A DNA stretch of 64,000 nt. Origin: Oceanospirillaceae bacterium (GTDB taxonomy: Bacteria; Pseudomonadota; Gammaproteobacteria; Pseudomonadales; Balneatricaceae). Shown here in pieces: positions 62,471 through 64,000 of this stretch. Location: assembly GCA_013215505.1 (NCBI GenBank), contig JABSQZ010000003.1, positions 62,001 to 126,000 on the forward strand, written 5' to 3'. The notes beneath the pieces were generated by a model. The model saw only the letters and a list, made by a program, of their open reading frames with translations. It made no database searches and was not told the DNA's origin. The position numbers were made by a program, and so were the translations under genes. Within the stretch, counting starts at the first letter, position 1. Each line of letters starts with the position of its first letter.

Positions 62471-64000
62471 GTGGAGCTAAAGGACGCGCTCGTTAATTTA
62501 TTTTCCAAAAAATCATCCAATTCAATTGAGCCAAGCCATGTGGCATGGGTACCGTGTGTAAGTGGTCATCTTGATTTTGGTTTAATGAAGGTGGGATTAG
62601 ACGGATCACAAGATAGAAAAGGGGAGAGAGATGATCCTCACTATACATTAAACTATGCTTCAGAAGGTTCCAAAGGGGGGCATCAGCGTAACATCCTTTT
62701 GGAATCATGGGTTGATTGGAAAGATTCTGATGCCGGTGATGGGGTGTTCCGAGTCATCCTTATAGCAAAAGCAAATAAGTCGAGAAGCTTGGATGGGAGG
62801 TCACTAGAAGGTCAGATCTTCTTGTATCCTAAGGCATATGAAAAGGGTGGATTAAAAAATATAACATCGCCTCTTCTTCAGGAAATAAGGCACCTTCATA
62901 AGACTCTTCATAGTTCAGAGGAAAACGGAATCTCTTGGAGGGAAAAGCAAGAGTATCTGAATACGAATTTCGATAAAATTCACGACGGAGTTAACGTATC
63001 AGCTCCGTTAGGTTTTCCGGATAACTTAGATAACGATACTCCAGTACAGCATCAATATGTAATAGATTTCCGGGTAGCGCATAATGGAATTACTTTTCTG
63101 GAACTGAAGGATAAGACCCATCCTAAAGCATTTCCTATCACTGAAGAGATTCGCTATACGGTTATTCGGCAAGCTTTTTATTACATCAAATATGGTTTGC
63201 ATACACATAAACACCACGAGTTTGAGCGTGATGCGTTAACAACCGTTATCCCAATATTGCCTGAAATAGCAGGTCCCTCTAAAACCATAGGCTCAATTTG
63301 GCTGCAATTGATTGGGCAGTTGAAGCGCGAGCTTGTGCGTATAAAACGAACTCAAAGTATTGCTGAGAATGACCTCCATGTAAATGATATACATACCGCA
63401 GAAGGTATTATTGCGTACAGTCGAACACTTCTTTCGCAGCTTAAATACCATGAGTTTCTGAAAGAGGGTTGTTATTCCCGCGAATTAGAAAGCCTTAATG
63501 GTGTAAAGGCATCGCTTTCTGCTCATGCAAAAGGAGCTTTTGAAGCAACTAAGGTGAAAGAAAGAAAACAGGACGTTGAACGTCATTGGGGAACTTTTTT
63601 CATTGCATTTTTTGGTGCTCTTGGTGTTGGTGTTGCTAACTTTGCAAACATTTATTGGTCTAAAACTAGTGAGATAAATCAAGTAGTTGTATTTACAATT
63701 TTCTGTTGTGTATTATTCACGGTTGTTATTGGGGTAAGGCTAGCCAAGTCATGGTATAAGCAAGTTACAAGTGAAGCTGGGTACGTAGAGAAATTGATTA
63801 AGGAGAAAGGTTTTTTCAATACCAAGTCTGTAATGAAGAAACTAAAGTGGTTGTTCACTGTGGTTGCGATTACAGCTCTAATTCAAGGGTTTTATGATAT
63901 TGCACTCCTTCATCTTCCCTTAGACTGGAAGACCACCTTGGGGGATATAAAAATATCTGATTTGATACAATCAAAGTTCTTTTTAGGAGCTGATAATAAT
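62471..64000 (+). CDS. Large unrecognised membrane protein, N-terminal 510 codons (runs off the window)
   Basis: The frame from GTG 62471, with AAGGAG ten bases upstream, stays open for 510 codons to the window end. Residues 1-385 are soluble, with SHVAWVPCVSGHLDFGLMKV, WVDWKDSDAGDGVFRVILIA and VIDFRVAHNGITFLELKDKT. About three membrane helices follow: FFIAFFGALGVGVANFANIY, VVVFTIFCCVLFTVVIGVRL and LFTVVAITALIQGFYDI. A soluble N-terminal domain with a C-terminal membrane bundle is a common build for membrane-targeting defence effectors. I do not recognise the family and claim no function. Confidence 0.75.
   Translation, partial: MELKDALVNLFSKKSSNSIEPSHVAWVPCVSGHLDFGLMKVGLDGSQDRKGERDDPHYTLNYASEGSKGGHQRNILLESWVDWKDSDAGDGVFRVILIAKANKSRSLDGRSLEGQIFLYPKAYEKGGLKNITSPLLQEIRHLHKTLHSSEENGISWREKQEYLNTNFDKIHDGVNVSAPLGFPDNLDNDTPVQHQYVIDFRVAHNGITFLELKDKTHPKAFPITEEIRYTVIRQAFYYIKYGLHTHKHHEFERDALTTVIPILPEIAGPSKTIGSIWLQLIGQLKRELVRIKRTQSIAENDLHVNDIHTAEGIIAYSRTLLSQLKYHEFLKEGCYSRELESLNGVKASLSAHAKGAFEATKVKERKQDVERHWGTFFIAFFGALGVGVANFANIYWSKTSEINQVVVFTIFCCVLFTVVIGVRLAKSWYKQVTSEAGYVEKLIKEKGFFNTKSVMKKLKWLFTVVAITALIQGFYDIALLHLPLDWKTTLGDIKISDLIQSKFFLGADNN

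Overview
The window looks like a chromosomal stretch of a marine-type gammaproteobacterium. Supporting signs are a TRAP permease, Gfo/Idh/MocA oxidoreductases, LodA/LodB quinoprotein genes and a P4-type island integrase; the species cannot be named from the sequence. Bases 1-14,500 look like ordinary, partly eroded chromosome. They hold the end of a TRAP permease, a STAS-like protein, an MscS channel, a broken lipoprotein gene, a patatin-like lipase, a Tat-exported TlpA-like thioredoxin, and an ABC importer operon (NitT/TauT type) with two Gfo/Idh/MocA oxidoreductases. The ABC ATPase gene of that operon has lost its 5' half.

From about 14.5 kb to 61.2 kb I read three integrative islands lying end to end. 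Three junctions (14,548; 27,881; 46,272) share one layout: ATTTGGTGG-like block, 9 nt, CTACTGAAT, then a pair of GCCCCC-type repeats. A fourth site at 61,137 repeats 14 bases of the first junction as part of a 27-base T-arm/acceptor-like sequence resembling the 3' end of ssrA (tmRNA). It lies directly upstream of an intact P4-type tyrosine integrase. A decayed integrase C-terminus sits just left of the third junction.

Island 1 (14.55-27.88 kb) carries a trypsin-like protease, a 1332-residue LodA-type CTQ oxidase fused to a heme-oxygenase-like diiron domain, a LodB-type flavoprotein, a periplasmic one-heme protein, a deaminase-like protein, and an IS3 remnant. Island 2 (27.88-46.27 kb) is a DNA phosphorothioation defence island: SspA cysteine desulfurase, SspD, SspC and SspB (DUF4007), a divergent four-gene block (PLD-helicase, small protein, SMC/DndD-like ATPase, small protein), a phosphorothioation-associated methyltransferase, a protein with M15-peptidase-like motifs, and a uracil-DNA-glycosylase-like protein. 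Island 3 (46.27-61.14 kb) has a P4-satellite-like backbone (iterons, DUF5906 helicase, Toprim primase, Rha, AlpA, integrase). Its cargo segment (50.0-53.9 kb) looks like integron gene cassettes without an integron integrase. The cassettes encode three TIR-domain proteins, two of them paired with a small membrane protein (one copy frameshifted), and a 4-fold beta flower protein.

Right of 61.2 kb are a small membrane protein and the first 510 codons of a large unrecognised membrane protein that runs off the window. Overall the window is an accessory hot spot dominated by anti-phage functions. Assignments rest on reading motifs by eye; no database search was run.
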